A stretch of 12,972 nucleotides of DNA from JAJZMF01 sp035702845. GTDB taxonomy: Bacteria; Actinomycetota; Acidimicrobiia; Acidimicrobiales; Palsa-688. The notes beneath the pieces are model-generated. The model was given only the letters and a program-made list of their open reading frames with translations, was not told where the DNA came from and made no database searches. This document shows positions 12,570 through 12,972 of the stretch, one piece after another; position 1 is the stretch's first letter, and each line of letters begins with the position of its first letter. The stretch lies in contig DASSZK010000256.1 of NCBI GenBank assembly GCA_035702845.1, forward strand, positions 1 to 12,972. Direction: 5' to 3'. A program made the translations under genes and the position numbers.

Positions 12570-12972
12570 GTGCCTGCCCGACGCCTCGTCCTGTTCGACA
12601 TCGACGGAACGCTCGTACGCGCCGGGCCCGTCGCCGGAGCCGTCTTTGACCGCGCTGTCGAAGCGGTCTTGGGCGCTGCGCCCGTGGAACGGGTGACGAT
12701 GAGCGGCAAGACGGATCCCCAGATCGTGCGCGAGTACCTGGAACTACTGGGCCACGACCCCTCGCACCTGCCCGCTGTACTGGCCGAGCTCGAGCTCAAA
12801 TTGGCGGCTGCGGCACACGAACTGGCCGAGCATGGCCAGGCCCTGCCCGGCGTTGCCAACCTGCTCCAGAGCCTGGCCGCCGACGCCCGTTTCCACCTTT
12901 CGGTGCTCACCGGCAACATCGCCCCCAACGCCGTGGTCAAACTGTCGGCGTTCGGCCTCGACAAGTGGCTCG
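12570..12972 (+). CDS. HAD-family phosphatase, N-terminal part
   Basis: The gene runs off the right edge after 134 codons. HAD motif I is DIDGT (10-14), with the nucleophile Asp10 and acid/base Asp12. Motif II is SVLTGN (111-116), with Thr114 after an alpha-helical cap region (about 20-95). The order resembles phosphoglycolate-phosphatase-like enzymes; substrate cannot be told. GTG 12570 was chosen because motif I falls at the expected distance from the N-terminus and a TAGGGT -10 lies 6 nt upstream. It is divergent from pgi. Confidence 0.85.
   Translation, partial: MPARRLVLFDIDGTLVRAGPVAGAVFDRAVEAVLGAAPVERVTMSGKTDPQIVREYLELLGHDPSHLPAVLAELELKLAAAAHELAEHGQALPGVANLLQSLAADARFHLSVLTGNIAPNAVVKLSAFGLDKWL

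Overview
The window is high-GC DNA with many GTG starts and one TTG start. Its gene content (an adenylylatable type I-beta glutamine synthetase beside a second type I glutamine synthetase, an OmpR-like regulator with a degenerate receiver, actinobacterial-looking TANNNT -10 elements, a MerR-HTH/Mop fusion regulator) points to a deep-branching actinobacterium. Acidimicrobiia is my best guess, by inference only. No rRNA, tRNA, CRISPR array, insertion sequence or phage gene was recognised.

Layout. Positions 1-307 are the left edge, with no convincing gene and a short imperfect tandem repeat. Positions 308-4395 are a nitrogen-assimilation block: a strong intrinsic terminator, glnA (GSI-beta, minus strand, TTG start), a 0.5-kb divergent control region, a second glutamine synthetase of GSI-alpha type (plus strand), and 8 bp behind it an atypical winged-helix response regulator that could be the local nitrogen regulator. 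The glnA leader holds a possible 26-codon upstream ORF, a direct repeat resembling PHO boxes, and an inverted repeat.

Positions 4414-6562 are an iron-sulfur block. An A-type Fe-S carrier and a RidA-family protein run leftward as a probable operon; an Mrp/ApbC P-loop ATPase runs rightward. The two arms are separated by 168 bp that hold a 14-bp tandem repeat flanked by mirror-image TACCAT -10 candidates. Positions 6563-7422 hold a 455-bp gap without a gene and then one unrecognised 134-aa protein.

Positions 7423-10801 are a molybdate/tungstate uptake block: a secreted ModA/WtpA-like binding protein, a single-chain ModB-ModC permease/ATPase fusion, and, convergent and overlapping it by 44 bp, a small MerR-HTH + Mop protein that probably senses molybdate. 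Positions 10833-12470 encode glucose-6-phosphate isomerase (minus strand), upstream of and probably co-transcribed with the HTH-Mop gene. A divergent HAD phosphatase is cut by the right edge.

The most interesting points are the paired glutamine synthetases of different regulatory classes with their own receiver-dead regulator and complex leader, the compact molybdate system with an overlapping antisense regulator, and the fact that several intergenic regions, plus the ModA signal-peptide tail, each carry a different short tandem repeat. Nothing here is clearly a wholly new system. Functions rest on motifs read by eye, without database searches.
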